Source: Enoplosus armatus
Lineage: Eukaryota; Chordata; Actinopteri; Centrarchiformes; Enoplosidae
Assembly (NCBI RefSeq): GCF_043641665.1
Contig: NC_092200.1
Coordinates: forward strand, 1,688,572 to 1,752,571
Reading direction: 5' to 3'
Length of the DNA stretch: 64,000 nt
How positions within the stretch are numbered: the first letter of the stretch is position 1; every line of letters starts with the position of its first letter. The notes beneath the pieces were generated by a model. It was not told the origin of the DNA. It searched no databases and saw only the letters and a program-made list of their open reading frames with translations. Shown one piece after another: positions 1-12,264 of the stretch. Made by a program: the position numbers and the translations under genes.

Positions 1-1125
1 TGAGGGAAGGAATGGAGGAAGTAAAGGAGAGAAGGAGGGAGGTGAGAGGAGAAGGAGGGAAAGAACAGATAGAAAAGGAGGAGAGGAGGAGGAAGAAATG
101 AGGGAAGGAATGGAGGAAGTAAAGGAGAGAAGGAGGGAGGAGAGAGGAGAAGAAGAGAGAGACAGAACAGATGGAAAAGGAGGAGATGAGGAGGAGGAAA
201 TGAGGGAAGGAATAGAGGAAGTAAAGGAGAGAAGGAGGGAGGTGAGAGAGGAGAAGAAGAGAGGGTCAGAACAGATAGAAAAGGAGGAGATGAGGAGGAG
301 GAAATGAGGGAAGGAATGGAGGAAGTAAAGGAGAGAAGGAGGGAGGTGAGAGAGGAGAAGAAGAGAGGGAAAGAACAGATAGAAAAGGAGGAGAGGAGGA
401 GGAGGAAATGAGGGAAGGAATGGAGGAAGTAAAGGAGAGAAGGAGGGAGGAGAGAGAGGAGAAGAAGAGAGGGTCAGAACAGATAGAAAAGGAGGAGATG
501 AGGAGGAGGAAATGAGGGAAGGAATGGAGGAAGTAAAGGAGAGAAGGAGGGAGGTGAGAGGAGAAGAAGAGAGGGTCAGAACAGATAGAAAAGGAGGAGA
601 TGAGGAGGAGGAAATGAGGGAAGGAATGGAGGAAGTAAAGGAGAGAAGGAGGGAGGTGAGAGAGGAGAAGAAGAGAGGGAAAGAACAGATGGAAAAGGAG
701 GAGATGAGGAGGAGGAAATGAGGGAAGGAATGGAGGAAGTAAAGGAGAGAAGGAGGGAGGTGAGAGGAGAAGAAGAGAGGGAAAGAACAGATATAAAAGG
801 AGGAGAGGAGGAGGAGGAAATGAGGGAAGGAATGGAGGAAGTAAAGGAGAGAAGGAGGGAGGAGAGAGGAGAAGAAGAGAGGGTCAGAACAGATAGAAAA
901 GGAGGAGATGAGGAGGAGGAAATGAGGGAAGGAATGGAGGAAGTAAAGGAGAGAAGGAGGGAGGTGAGAGAGGAGAAGAAGAGAGGGAAAGAACAGATAG
1001 AAAAGGAGGAGATGAGGAGGAGGAAATGAGGGAAGGAATGGAGGAAGTAAAGGAGAGAAGGAGGGAGGTGAGAGAGGAGAAGAAGAGAGGGAAAGAACAG
1101 ATAGAAAAGGAGGAGATGAGGAGGA
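1..1125. repeat. Purine-rich minisatellite, 102/104-bp units, about 11 copies
   Basis: Unit starts (atgagggaaggaatggagga) fall at 98, 200, 304, 408, 512, 614, 718, 820, 922 and 1026. Steps are therefore 102 or 104 bp depending on an extra ag in gagagaggag. The + strand is mostly A and G, with a few T and C per unit. The array continues beyond the left edge. Short frames in it are artefacts; the 104-bp units break frame. Confidence 0.96.
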
Positions 1126-1127
1126 GA

Positions 1128-1375
1128 ACTGCACTGAACAGCAGTTCCCAGTCTCTGGGTGGGGTCCTGGAAAGGGCACCTAGACTCCATAGTTCTGCTG
1201 GGGGACTTCAGCAGAACCATGGAGGAACCTGGAGGGATCAGCCTGCCTGATCTGAACCCGAGTGATGCTTTGTTGCTGGACTTCAGAGCTGGACATGTGT
1301 TGGTCTTAACAAACACCACGTTCCAGCGTAAGGAGGATCATAAGTGTACTTGGCACCAGATGATCCCCCAGTCTG
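1128..1375 (+). mobile_element. LINE endonuclease-domain remnant
   Basis: Frame 1159-1398 reads SIVLLGDF, then LPDLNPSDALLLDF, LTNTTF and HKCTWHQ. These match the order of the APE-type endonuclease of fish non-LTR retrotransposons (LLGDFNAHV, GLPDLNPSGVLLLDF, ITNTMF, CTWHQ as I recall). The catalytic-region Asn after GDF is changed and the frame ends within 100 residues, so it is a dead fragment. Confidence 0.7.
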
Positions 1376-3590
1376 AGTTTCATACAGGAGCTTTATAATC
1401 TGCCCTGCAGGTTTTAATCTGCTGGAGAAAAAGTGGAGAACGAGAGCAACACATTTACTTTAGTGCGTTACATTTTAATTTTACCAAGTCATAGTACTTT
1501 TACTCTACTACACTGTAAACCACACGTACTGTACTTCTAGAAGTGTACAGCTGCAGAGAGCCGCGGGGATGACGTATTTTTGTAGGCAGACCCTGAAGTT
1601 AGCATCGCCCTGGTTCATTTTGGATTAATGCAGAAAATAAACTCTGTGGACAACAAAAGTTTATGATACTGACACGTTTAGTTCAGCAAGACAATCTTCA
1701 CTAATGAACTCCACTTTTATGATTTTTGAAGTAAATGGAATCGCCAGAAGTAAAAAGCTAACGTTAGGCTATAAAGGAACTACAGCACGGTCGCATTACT
1801 TCAACATCCCAACCACTGAAGTTCACTTTGAAGAGAATACATATAGATATAGATGTATAGACAGATAGATATAGATATATAGACAGATAGATATAGATAT
1901 ATAGACAGATAGTAAAGGCGAACTAGTGAGTAGATGACTTTCCGTGTTTAATGTGCGCGACAACCTCTGTAGTCTCATTTAGCCGCTTGTTAGCAACCGC
2001 CTTTTTTAAGACACGTAAAACCTCCAAAGTCCACGAGTGGGGGGGGTATCAACTGACGTATTTTATGTTGTAGAACAAACCGTTGAAATGTCCTCAGCTT
2101 GTGTTCACCACAGACCTTATTTCAGGCATCTAAACAAAAACACATTCAAAACACCGGCTGACTTCCAGACGAGGGAACAGGAAGCGTAAACATGTTGACT
2201 TAATTCTGTTACGAATGACTTCCCAGATTAAGTTTTACACGCAGTTCATAACATAAGTAGCTCATAACATGTGATGCATTGCTGCAGTTGGAACACACAC
2301 AGCACATTGACAGGTCAACACATGAATAATTGAGCGTTATGACGCAGACCATTTCTCACACTTAGTACTTTCACTTTTGATCGTTTTCAGGACTAAACGT
2401 GGTTTACGGTATCTTAATATTAACATATTGACTTTAACATTTGAAGCCAGACTTTATTTTCACACTGTGGTTGTGCTACTTTTACTTACTGCACTTTTCC
2501 ACCATAATGAACATTAGCAGGACACTGTGACCTCTGACCTCCGGCTTCCTTGTTGTTGATGGAGGAGCTGAACCTGTTTTTGTTGTTTTTTGGTCCGAGC
2601 TGTTCCTCTAAGTGTTCAGGTCAGTGGACATTTGAAGGACAAAACCCAACACTGACCAAAGGGAAAAAGCGAGCGAGTGAGTGGATGAATAATGAATGTG
2701 TGAATGTGTGTCAGTGTGTGTAAGCACCGATCACTGGAGCCTGGAGGGTCCACTGTAAATATCAGCTTCCCACGGCTGGACGCTGATGTCAGGGTGTAAC
2801 CCCAGCTGAAAGGTGACTCTGTCGGGGGAAGGAAAGACTGTTTCACCCTCCGCTCATCTCCTCCTGCTCACCTGACACCTGCAGAGCCAAGAAACCTCCC
2901 TGCAGCACAAACTGAAGCTTAACAACACTTCAGACAGGACGAGTCTCCGGACTAGTTAGACTAGATATGAGAAAAGGGACCGATGTCTGGGCCATTATCT
3001 TTAGTATTATTACAGCCTTCTTTTAATAGTTTTGACCTTCTTTTTATTTTGTTATGACAACATGTTACACGCCAACTCAACACCTGAGCTCTTCGGTTTC
3101 TTTAAACCTGCAATAACTGATTGCTTTGTCCACTTGGGGGCAACGGAAACAAATTGTGGACCCATCATCACCTTTACAGTCGACATGGTGAACTCTTTAG
3201 CAAGTTGCTTGTTTTGACATCCAGCAGCTACGGGACAACATGGTCCTCCATGTGGAGTCGTGTTTGTGTCTCCTGATGGAGGAAGTCCAGTCTTCTCTCT
3301 CTCCGTTAGCTCCGTTTTTGGTCTCCACCACCTCCTGAGGGAAACATCTGGCTCTCTCTTGGTCGTGCAGAAAGTTTATTAAAACATGTAGCGCACGCTA
3401 ACATATACAATAAATAAAAACGTGTCTGTCCGCCTGTAGGCCCTCTTCACATGATCAGTAACAGATTTAACCTGGAATGAGACATTACTTTAGCGTTTCC
3501 GAACCGAAACCAAAGGCACTCGTTAGCCACGTGCTAACAAACATAGTGTGAAGGCAAGGGGGCATCCCTGTCACTGAAATCCAAAAGCAG
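1376..3590. other. Upstream DNA, no gene seen
   Basis: Contains fragments of the tacttttactt-rich MITE family (1434-1560, 2351-2512) and a TAGA/GATA microsatellite at 1841-1912. The rest is unique-looking AT-rich sequence without a supportable frame. Confidence 0.7.
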
Positions 3591-3833
3591 AAAGGTGGTA
3601 GTGGGTTGCCAGGTTGGCGTGGGTGCCAGGTTTGAGGTTACCACCCACCCCCCATCACACACACCCACACAGGAACACACACACACCTTCACTGCTGCGG
3701 TATCACGGTGTGAACAAACAAACAGCTGCAGCCTGCTGGGTTGCCAGGCGAACATAGTTGCCAAGCTTTTGTTTATCCCCCCCTTTTCTGTGTCAGGGTC
3801 GTTCCTTCTGGCATGAGCCTCCTTCTCTGCTCT

Positions 3834-3879
<46 letters not shown>

Positions 3880-4158
3880 AATTAGAATATGATGTAGCAC
3901 GAGAGAAGAAATAGGAATAACAAAAATGTCATTATCAACGCAACTTGTTCGCAGCAACACGCAACTGGAATAATCAATGCAGTAGTTTAAACACACACAC
4001 ACACACACACACACAGTCTGAAGTGGATCAGAGCAGACTTGCAGTCAAACAGAAGAAATCTCTTCATGCAGATTTACATTTTCATCGACTCTCTCCATCT
4101 CCTCTCTCTCCGCTGCTTTTGGACATGATGGTGCTAATTACCCACAATGCCGTCTGGC

Positions 4159-4205
<47 letters not shown>
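3834..4205. repeat. (CA)22, (CA)12 and (GT)21 tracts
   Basis: (CA)n at 3836-3877 and 3991-4014; (GT)n at 4164-4204. The second CA and the GT tract are complementary and about 150 nt apart. Confidence 0.95.
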
Positions 4206-4209
<4 letters not shown>

Positions 4210-4464
4210 TTTGGAGAGTCGTTCTCCAAAATCAGCAGCTGATGACAGAGAAGCTGTTGGTTAATTCAAGACCTCCTCTTCAATCTCTTCTCATCCCCCT
4301 TTCTGTTTTTTTGTCTTTTTTTAACTCTCCTTGTCGTTTTTCTTCTTATTGTTTCTTTTTTTCTCTTCTGGTCTCCTCCTTTTCCTCCTTTTCCTCCTTT
4401 TCCTCCTCTTCCCTTGTTCTGTTCCTCTCTTCTTGTCTTCTTGTTTTTCTCTGCTCATTTCTTT

Positions 4465-4580
4465 GCTCCTGGTCCTCCTGGTCCTCCTGGTCCTCCTGGT
4501 CCTCTTGGTCCTCCTGGTCCTCCTGGTCCTCCTGGTCCTCTTGGTCCTCCTGGTCCTCCTGGTCCTCTTGGTCCTCTTGC
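4465..4580. repeat. 9-bp minisatellite (GGTCCTCCT), about 13 copies
   Basis: Units are ggtcctcct or ggtcctctt. In one frame they read as Gly-Pro-Pro, in others LVL or WSS, and on the minus strand DQE. A CT-rich sequence surrounds it (4280-4650). No splice context or conserved frame supports a collagen gene. Confidence 0.93.
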
Positions 4581-4649
4581 ATCTTTTCTTTTCTACTCAT
4601 CTGTTTTCTCTTCCCTCTTCCTCCTCCTCCTCTTCCTCCTCCTGCCCCC

Positions 4650-7330
4650 TCCAGTTTGAAACATTTATCAAACCATTTATCCAAACACACTTCCACTCAT
4701 CCTGATCAGCTGGATGTTTCCTGAATCTTTTCCAGCCTCCTGATTGGCTGAAAGCAGTGAGCCACAGGTGTCCGAGTCCTCTCCGTCCACGTCCTCCTGA
4801 TTTCTGATTTCCCCCGGGAACGAGTGTGTGTGTGTCTGTGTGTGTGTTTAATTAAAGCTCTGGTTCAGTTCTGCACCTTCAGCCAACAGAGACCAGGACA
4901 GCTCCGAGTCTCAGATTTACAGGACTGAAACTGGACTCGTGTGTTGAGAGCAGGAGTGGGTGACCAGCATCATCCCTGTGGGATGAAATCTCATTCATGA
5001 GCACAAGACAGGCTGTTATTATTAGTTTAAACCAAGCATGTAAATGAGTGAATTATATGAATCTAAATATGAGGACCACTCAGTTTCAGTTTTAAAGTAG
5101 TTTCTTCGTCTGGGCTCCTCCTGGAACACATTTAATCAGCAACATTGTCCTATTTCATGTCCTATACTCGACAACTTAAAACACACATCTGCAACAAGTC
5201 CTCTAAATTAAACTACAAAATATGTTGTTCGTCCATGCCGTCTTGAACGACACGTGTTTACTGATCTGAAGCAGGACGACATCGTTTGTTTGTCTGGATA
5301 CAACATAAACTATCAGACGAGCCAAAAAGAAACGGATGGAAATGTCTCTTTAGACGGATTTTGTTGACAGAAACTTCTGAAATTCTTTTTTTGGACTGAA
5401 TAATGACTCATTGTTCATTGTTTGGAAGTTGGGAACACATCTACTGATGTGGATACGTCTAAAGATGGTTGTACAGAGTCACTCCTGCTCTGACACCTGG
5501 ACTCCATCTGTTGTCATGGAAACTACATAAACTATCAGAGGAAACAGGGACACGACCTGTAACAGCTGCTTTTAGTTCCCCACTGAGTCAAACTGAGGCT
5601 TTTAATAAGTCTTATTTTCAGAGGCAGCAAAGGCATCGAAACAGTTAGAGCTGAATAACGACTGAAGCCTATTTAGATTAAAAATCTCTGGTGGGGAAGA
5701 CGTGAGGAAACAGAGCTGCACGCAGGAGAAATCAGCGATCTGTCTGGCTCTCTATGTGCCAATAAAAAGTCAATAAGTAAAATCACCAATAGTTTAATGA
5801 AAGGCCTCATGTAGACGTTATAGTACCTGACGTTGGTGTTCACAGCGTTGTATTAAAAAAAGAGACCCTGTTAAAGATACTGCGCCCCCCCCCCACTGTA
5901 CCTGGCAGAGGCAAACATTGTACTTTTTACTCCACTGCATTTATTTGACACCTTTAATTACTTTGCAGATATATAATAATAATACAAAATATAATCAAGG
6001 AATACAGGTTAAGATAAGACTTTATTGATCCCTTGGCAGAATATTTAGTAAAAGAAAAGCTGCGACATTAAGGTATAAATCTCTCATGTAATATACTTTA
6101 CGCTGTGATGGGCTGTTCTGCACAATAAGTACTTTTACTTTTTGTTCTTTAAGTGTATTCTAAACACTTTAAGCTCTTGTACACAAGCATTGATTGGACA
6201 TGAATATATTAATGAATGATTAAATTAGCAAAACACCAGTAAGAGTTTTTAATGTGGTAATCTTGAGGTTTGACTCTGGACACTAAGACTGTTGCTGTGA
6301 TAACAGTTAAAGCTTTAAACGTCCTGTCTTTATGAGGACATTTACAGATCACACACACACACACACACTGATGCATGCCTGCAGCGTGCACACATGCAGA
6401 CTCATGCAAGGACACATAGCTTTCTATTTCTGTGTCTGTATCTCTTATTTCACCTTGTTTATGTGTTTATTGATTCACTCCTCCTGAATTCAGTCCCGTA
6501 CATTTATTCAGAAAGCCGTCAGTCAGAAACAGCTCGTAATACAGACGCGTAAAGAGTGTCACGATGTTTTATTCTCATCTCATCTCTGCTTGTTTCTGTG
6601 TGAAGGATGATGGGATGGAAATGTTTCTTGCTTTACACAAATTCGGAAATAGTTTGATTTTCTTTTTTCTAAATAATGACACATAATGTGCCTGATGTGT
6701 TCATAGTTATTGCGAACCAGAAAGAAGGAAATGTGTGAAGAATCTGGAGGCAACTTCTGTCTTGCTTCTCTGCCTGTTCTCTCTTCATCACCAACAACAT
6801 GTTTATTAAGATGTTTGAAAAGCGTTTGTGTTTGCAGCCTTGCAGTTATTCTGTATGGCATTTCTTGGTGAGAGAGTTTTGGTTTGGTAACAGTTAAAAT
6901 AGCCTGGATTGACATTTTTCTGACAGGAAACCTTTTAGTAGAGTCATTAATGTCCTCAGGAAGACAAGAGTACAAACCAAAGTAGCGTAATGTTGGTAAA
7001 GCAGACCAATACTCTGTAACATATTTATACATATTTATACCTTTATTTATGTTCATTATTTAAATCTGAATCTAGAGGATCCAGTTTGGTAAAGTTACTG
7101 TAACTCTAAATCGTATAATCTTGTAATCTGTCTAAGAGTGAACACTTTAATAACCATCTCGTCCATTAAAGAAGTCAGTCAGTTGACAGCTGGCAGCCTC
7201 GGATACTGACGCATGTTTCCTTTCATTTAAAGTCAATGTAATCACTAACATAACAAACCTGGAGCTGAGGTGATAAAAAATACAGCGATGAAATGTAATA
7301 AAGACCAAATAAACAAGATTATTAACGACA
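4650..7330. other. Upstream DNA, no gene seen
   Basis: Holds a poly(C) run (5885-5894) and a degraded tacttttactt-type MITE copy at 5890-6140, with actttattgatccc at 6019. A short CA tract lies at 6352-6369. No supportable coding frame. Confidence 0.65.
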
Positions 7331-7379
7331 CTAATGACTAATGTGGTCAGATGACGTTAAAGAGAGACTGCACCCTGTG

Positions 7380-7870
7380 AGAGAGACAGACTGAGAGGAT
7401 GGAGGACGGAATAAAGGAAGGTAGGAAAGAAAGGAAAACTGAAGGGAATAAGGAAGGAAGCAAGGGATTGCAAAGGAAGCTAGAACAGAAGGAAGGAAGG
7501 ATAGAGGGAAGCAAGAAATAACAAAGGAAGCAAGGACAGAGGGAAGGAAGAAATAACAAAGGAAACAAGGACAAAAGGAAGGGAGAAATAACAAAGGAAG
7601 CAAGGACAGAGGGAAGGAAGAAATAACAAAGGAAACAAGGACAGAGGGAAGGGAGAAATAACAAAGGAAACAAGGACAGAGGGAAGGAAGAAATAACAAA
7701 GGAAGCAAGGACAGAGGGAAGACATGAGGAAGGATGCTAGGACAGAAAGAAAGAAGGAAGGAAGGAGGAAATAAAAGGGAAGCAAAGACAGAAGGAGACA
7801 ATGTGAAAAAGAAGGACAGAAGGAAGGAAGCAGAAAGTGAATAAAGGAAAGCAGGAAAGGAAGGAAACAA
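7380..7870. repeat. Purine-rich region with a 35-bp minisatellite (core 7481-7726)
   Basis: aaataacaaaggaa recurs at 7516, 7551, 7586, 7621, 7656 and 7691, an exact 35-bp step, followed each time by caaggacagagggaag. Flanks are degenerate ggaa repeats. Confidence 0.94.
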
Positions 7871-8236
7871 GGAATAAAAATGTAATATTTGCACCTTGGT
7901 TTGTGTGAAATGAATTTCAGTGTTTTCTGAAACAGGTTTTGGCTTCAGACGTGTTGAGTCATCATCTTGTAGAAAAGTAGAAACACGTTGTACTTTACTT
8001 TGAAATGTTTTTTAACGGTTGACGGTTGGTTTGGAGGGTTGAGTCTCTTCCTTTACTGTCTGATGGGGATTTGACGACGCCTATAAAACACTTTATCTCC
8101 ACGACGACCTTGACCAGAACATGAACTGATCCCAGTCCTCCGTGTGTGTGTTAATGTCCACAGCCAACACACTCTGAGGGGACACTTACTGAGACACTGG
8201 AGATGGCTAATATGGAAATTATGATATGATATGATT

Positions 8237-8237
<1 letters not shown>

Positions 8238-8269
<32 letters not shown>
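8238..8269. repeat. (GT)16 microsatellite
   Basis: Perfect dinucleotide run in otherwise unique sequence. Confidence 0.95.
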
Positions 8270-8271
<2 letters not shown>

Positions 8272-8399
8272 CACTATGAACCAAAACACATTATTTTATT
8301 AATTCCAGTGTTTAGTGCAACATGTTGGCATTTTAAAGTCACGTTATTATTAACGCTTTCTTACGCCTGAAAACAGTTAAAAGTCACGTGTGCTGTAGT

Positions 8400-8745
8400 T
8401 TGCAATAAAAGTTAAAGTTGAAACCCTTCAGATTTCCGTCCTGGTTGATTTGGCGACACCTGGGACCGGCCAGCTCGATGTCGTTAAGAATTTTATTCCT
8501 ATTGGACGATTCTGCGCCTCATGATTTACGTCCAATGCCAACATGTAGTGTCAGTGCAGGAAGTAGTCTGTCCTTCACGCAGTGGTGGATGGACGTGTTT
8601 CATGTCACACCTTCATCCAGGAGACTAGAGTTCACCTCCTGTCACAGACCTGCCACCTTTTTATTAACTATAATGTCCCTAAATCTTCACCGTGTGCTTT
8701 GGTTGCCTAATCTGAGCCGCACCTTAAAGATAGTCTTTCCCTGAC
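8400..8745. repeat. Dispersed repeat, copy 1
   Basis: Contains atttacgtccaatgccaaca and cacagacctgc, both present in the same order in the copy at 10780-11020 (atttacatccattgccaaca). It ends in ccttaaagatagtctttccc. Class unknown. Confidence 0.5.
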
Positions 8746-10140
8746 CGTGACCGTACCATTTTCACATATTGTAGAAAGCAGTGTTGTGCATGAACATGCG
8801 TTCACTGAGCGGGCTCATATTTTTGGTGAATTGATCGTATCCACTTGCAATGAACGTGAACCTTACGGCACCCGGGGATTTACGGGCAGCCGGCTTGCCA
8901 TCATGGGTGGTGACAGTTCAAGACGCCGACTGAAGACAGACAGACATGAATATTGGAAAGACTTTTATTAACAAATCAGAACAGATTCTAGCGGGGGGAA
9001 AAACATGTTTTCATGCAAATAGTACTCTGTCTTTTTCTGCTGTGAAATATCACTAAAAAGAAGGAGAATTGGTTTATAGTTCATAGCGCTTGGAGAGGAC
9101 GTTAATGGGCATGAACTCCATGGAGGACCATACAGACAGCGGCAGGTAACAAACAGCAGGATGGACTTGATGTTAACATGTGGAGAGCTCCACGCCGGCC
9201 TGCAGAGGACTTTGAGGTGAAGTCAGTGGCGTCATAGCGGGCGCTGCCAGAGGACTCGCTAAGCTAATGAGTCAGGTTGGCTCAGTGTGAGGAGTGGGTC
9301 TGGACTGTCTGCAGCCTGAGCAACAACAAAGCACAATGAACCAACTACTGGCAGTCAGGGACAATCAGTCAGCCCCGCCGAGAAACAGAAAAGCACCTTC
9401 AGCAGCAGACTGATCCAACTCCCTCTGACGGGCCGGGACACAGGAAGCCAATTTAGGGCCAAACTGTCTGAAAGGAAGAATAGAAGCGAGACCAGAGCCT
9501 TGTTACAAACCTACAAGATCTCAAACTTCTCTGTATCGCTTTAAAAACAGCAGGAAGTGGAGATTATATTTATATATCATACATTTACCTACTAGATATA
9601 TTTAAGACCATGAGGCATTCATAGTCAGCTCTTAAAAGACCTGGAAGTGAGTCTGAACAGCACGTTTGGTCTGTTGCAGGTATTTGGCACCATGAATGTC
9701 TGCACAAGAATTCATGAGCATCCATCCAGTAGTTATTTTAGTCTGGAGCAAAGTGGTGGACAGAGCCACTTCCCCTAGAGCCATGCTGCTGCCATGGCTA
9801 CTAAAAACTGGAATACTCAACATGACGTGGACGTATGTGACACTGGTTTTCAGATCAGTTTTAAATGTTGCAAGGAGGATGTTGGATGTTAGATGAAGAG
9901 CTGCAGGTGACAGCACATCATCAAGGTGAACAGCTTCTTTTACCTCGCCGTGTCACCTATGGAAAGTCACTCGCGCCGTGCCAGCACGCTTTGAGTGGTT
10001 GTGGTTGCTCTTGGCTCAGCTTGGCGCAAAAAAAATCGCATATTTGCCACCCCCATGCATGTACAATGCAATACATCGCAGTTTGATACAACAACTCCAC
10101 AAACTCCAGTCTCAAACATCCCTGTAGAGTCGACTCAACA
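8746..10140. other. Upstream DNA, no gene seen
   Basis: Unique-looking sequence with a moderately GC-rich block at 9170-9480. It could include an unrecognised 5'UTR exon, but nothing distinguishes one. Confidence 0.5.
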
Positions 10141-10402
10141 TCTGATGTGAAAACTCAAACATTACGAGCTTCACACAGGTGGGATTTTAAGTGGCTGTGG
10201 AGGTGTGAAGGTTTGTCATCCAACACGGAGCTTCGACGTGACGCACGGAGGCGGCTGCGTGTCAGGGTCACTCCCCCTCCTCATCACCCCCCCTCCTCGT
10301 CCTGAAGCCAAACGGTCCCTGCGGTCCTCTGCCAGCTCAGCTTGGCTCTCTGCCTGATATCAGTGAATCATTTCCTGCGCTGGGCAGCGGCTCTGCGCCG
10401 TT

Positions 10403-10448
<46 letters not shown>

Positions 10449-10680
10449 CGGTGACAAAATGTGTTTTCTCCTCTCAGGCTAATTGAATTGAAGGTGCTGC
10501 ATATTCACTGCTGCTGCTTCTGGACAGCAGCGTCCTCTTAGGAGGTATTTCTGTGAGAGTTTTCGCTCTCCATCACCGCGCTGTGACAGGACACTCTGCT
10601 TTCAGAGCGAAGCAACAGAGCTGATGGGATTGGTCCTGAGTGATGCCACACCTGCTGCGAGCTATTCCCCTTCATCCCCA
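10141..10680 (+). promoter_or_regulatory. GC-rich candidate promoter or enhancer 6 kb upstream of the first coding exon
   Basis: The block contains TTAAGTG (10187-10193, NKX2-5 type) and AGGTGTGAAG (10201-10210, T-box type) within 25 nt, then a GC-rich stretch with CpGs (10215-10410), (CAG)14, and a homeodomain-like gctaattgaattg (10479-10491). NKX2-5 and TBX5 are known regulators of SCN5A in mammals. Whether a transcription start lies here cannot be told from sequence. Confidence 0.4.
10405..10446. repeat. (CAG)14 trinucleotide repeat
   Basis: 42 nt of perfect CAG inside the GC-rich block. It is not part of a supported coding frame. Confidence 0.97.
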
Positions 10681-10779
10681 TCTGTTTTTATATGGAGGAT
10701 TCTTGGTGACAAAACTATAGTGAGCACAAAAACAGTTCAAATGGTAATCAACCTGCAAGTCAGGGTTGTGCATAACTAA

Positions 10780-11020
10780 TGTGTCAGACCAGTATCCCCA
10801 GGAATTATGTCCATAGTGGATCATTTACATCCATTGCCAACATTCAGTGCTGCAGCAAGGCGGAAAGGAAGGGTCTGTATGGGGCGGTTAATGTTAACTT
10901 AAACTACACACAGACCTGCAATCGAAGTTTTTATGAACCACAACCATCATCTTTATCAACCAACCGTAACCATACCTTTAAGTCCCGAATACAACTTGGT
11001 TTTAAATCTTAGAGGATAGT
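10780..11020. repeat. Dispersed repeat, copy 2
   Basis: Diverged partner of the 8400-8745 repeat, sharing the atttac-tcca-tgccaacat core and cacagacctgc. Confidence 0.5.
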
Positions 11021-12059
11021 TTCATTTTTTAAAGTCTGTCTTTGAACACACTTAATGGCATGTGGGAATTGTTTTAAGAGTTGTTGTTGGTCACTGCAAA
11101 TGTTCCCCCTGTTCATACTGGCCCTCAAGAGATTGCCAAAGTCTTACATAAGACTCAGCTGAACTTTATTTATTTATTTTAAGGTATTTTCTGGGCATTT
11201 ATTTTGCCTTCACTGGATAGTGACAGCTGAACTTTAGAACTGAAACTGAGTTAGGAGGGTGTCACTTCACAGCCAGTATGGACAGAAGGAACGATTACAG
11301 CGACCAAAAACTGTATTTCTTTCCCACATTTTTGTTTATTTATTAAGAGTTTAAAACAGAAAAAAACCTCACCTGATCTGCTTCTTCTGCAGCTTTGGTT
11401 TGATCAGATTTGACTGACAGCCGTACCTCTTCGTTAGCTGGTTATTAGACAGTCAGACTGGGTATTTTTCCTGCCTAAAGGTACAATCGGATGGAATACA
11501 GAGAACACAGAATAGGTTTTTGGCAGAACCTGAGCATTTCAGAGCTCAAAAGCCGAGTTTGCATGTGATGGATGCAAACTGACAAAACTGCGCGCGAGCG
11601 GGCAAAGGAAGCCCTGATGCTGAATCAAACATGGAAACACGGTTCTTTTTGTTTTCCTACAACATGTATCACAGTCTTGACTTTATTCTGGCTCAGTTCA
11701 GTCCTGAATTATAGCTCGATCAGAACTCCAATGGTTTTGTCTTTAATGACCTTCTGTACGTTCCACCTGGGCAGCGAGAGTGCAACAAGATGAACCACGT
11801 GAGCCACTGAGTGCACAACAATATCTCACTCTGCGTACTGACATATTACAGCGGCACAACTGTTAAAAATACACTTTTTTTCAGAATGTACTTTGTTAAA
11901 TAGAGTATTTTAGTAGTTTGACCTTATTTCGCAAAAATGCTCAGACGTGATGTGGTAATATGGCCGATGCAGCAGAGAGAGAGGGAGTTTCTCAGCTTGC
12001 CAGAGGTTGGGAGAAACGCTTGGAGGAGAAAAGAGCAAGCCAAGCGTGCGGCCATTCAG

Positions 12060-12114
<55 letters not shown>

Positions 12115-12232
12115 ACACACACACAGCAGGAGTACGACAGAGGCACATACTGTATCTGATGAATAGCTAAAATGGTATGGAAATAAAAGAGAACGGAATA
12201 TGCACGCACCTACACCAAGCACATGGCCGTGA

Positions 12233-12264
<32 letters not shown>

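Noticed and set aside
98..1250. Highly charged Glu/Arg/Lys frames (MREGMEEVKERRRE type)
   Set aside because: These are translations of the purine-rich minisatellite. Units of 104 bp shift the frame and the peptides end at array irregularities.
4414..4659. Collagen-like Gly-Pro-Pro frame
   Set aside because: It comes from a 9-bp minisatellite about 116 bp long. The other frames are equally open, and no splice sites or collagen exon structure surround it.
7331..7894. 187-codon minus-strand Ser/Phe/Leu-rich frame
   Set aside because: It is the complement of the 35-bp ggaa-rich minisatellite, with no coding signal.
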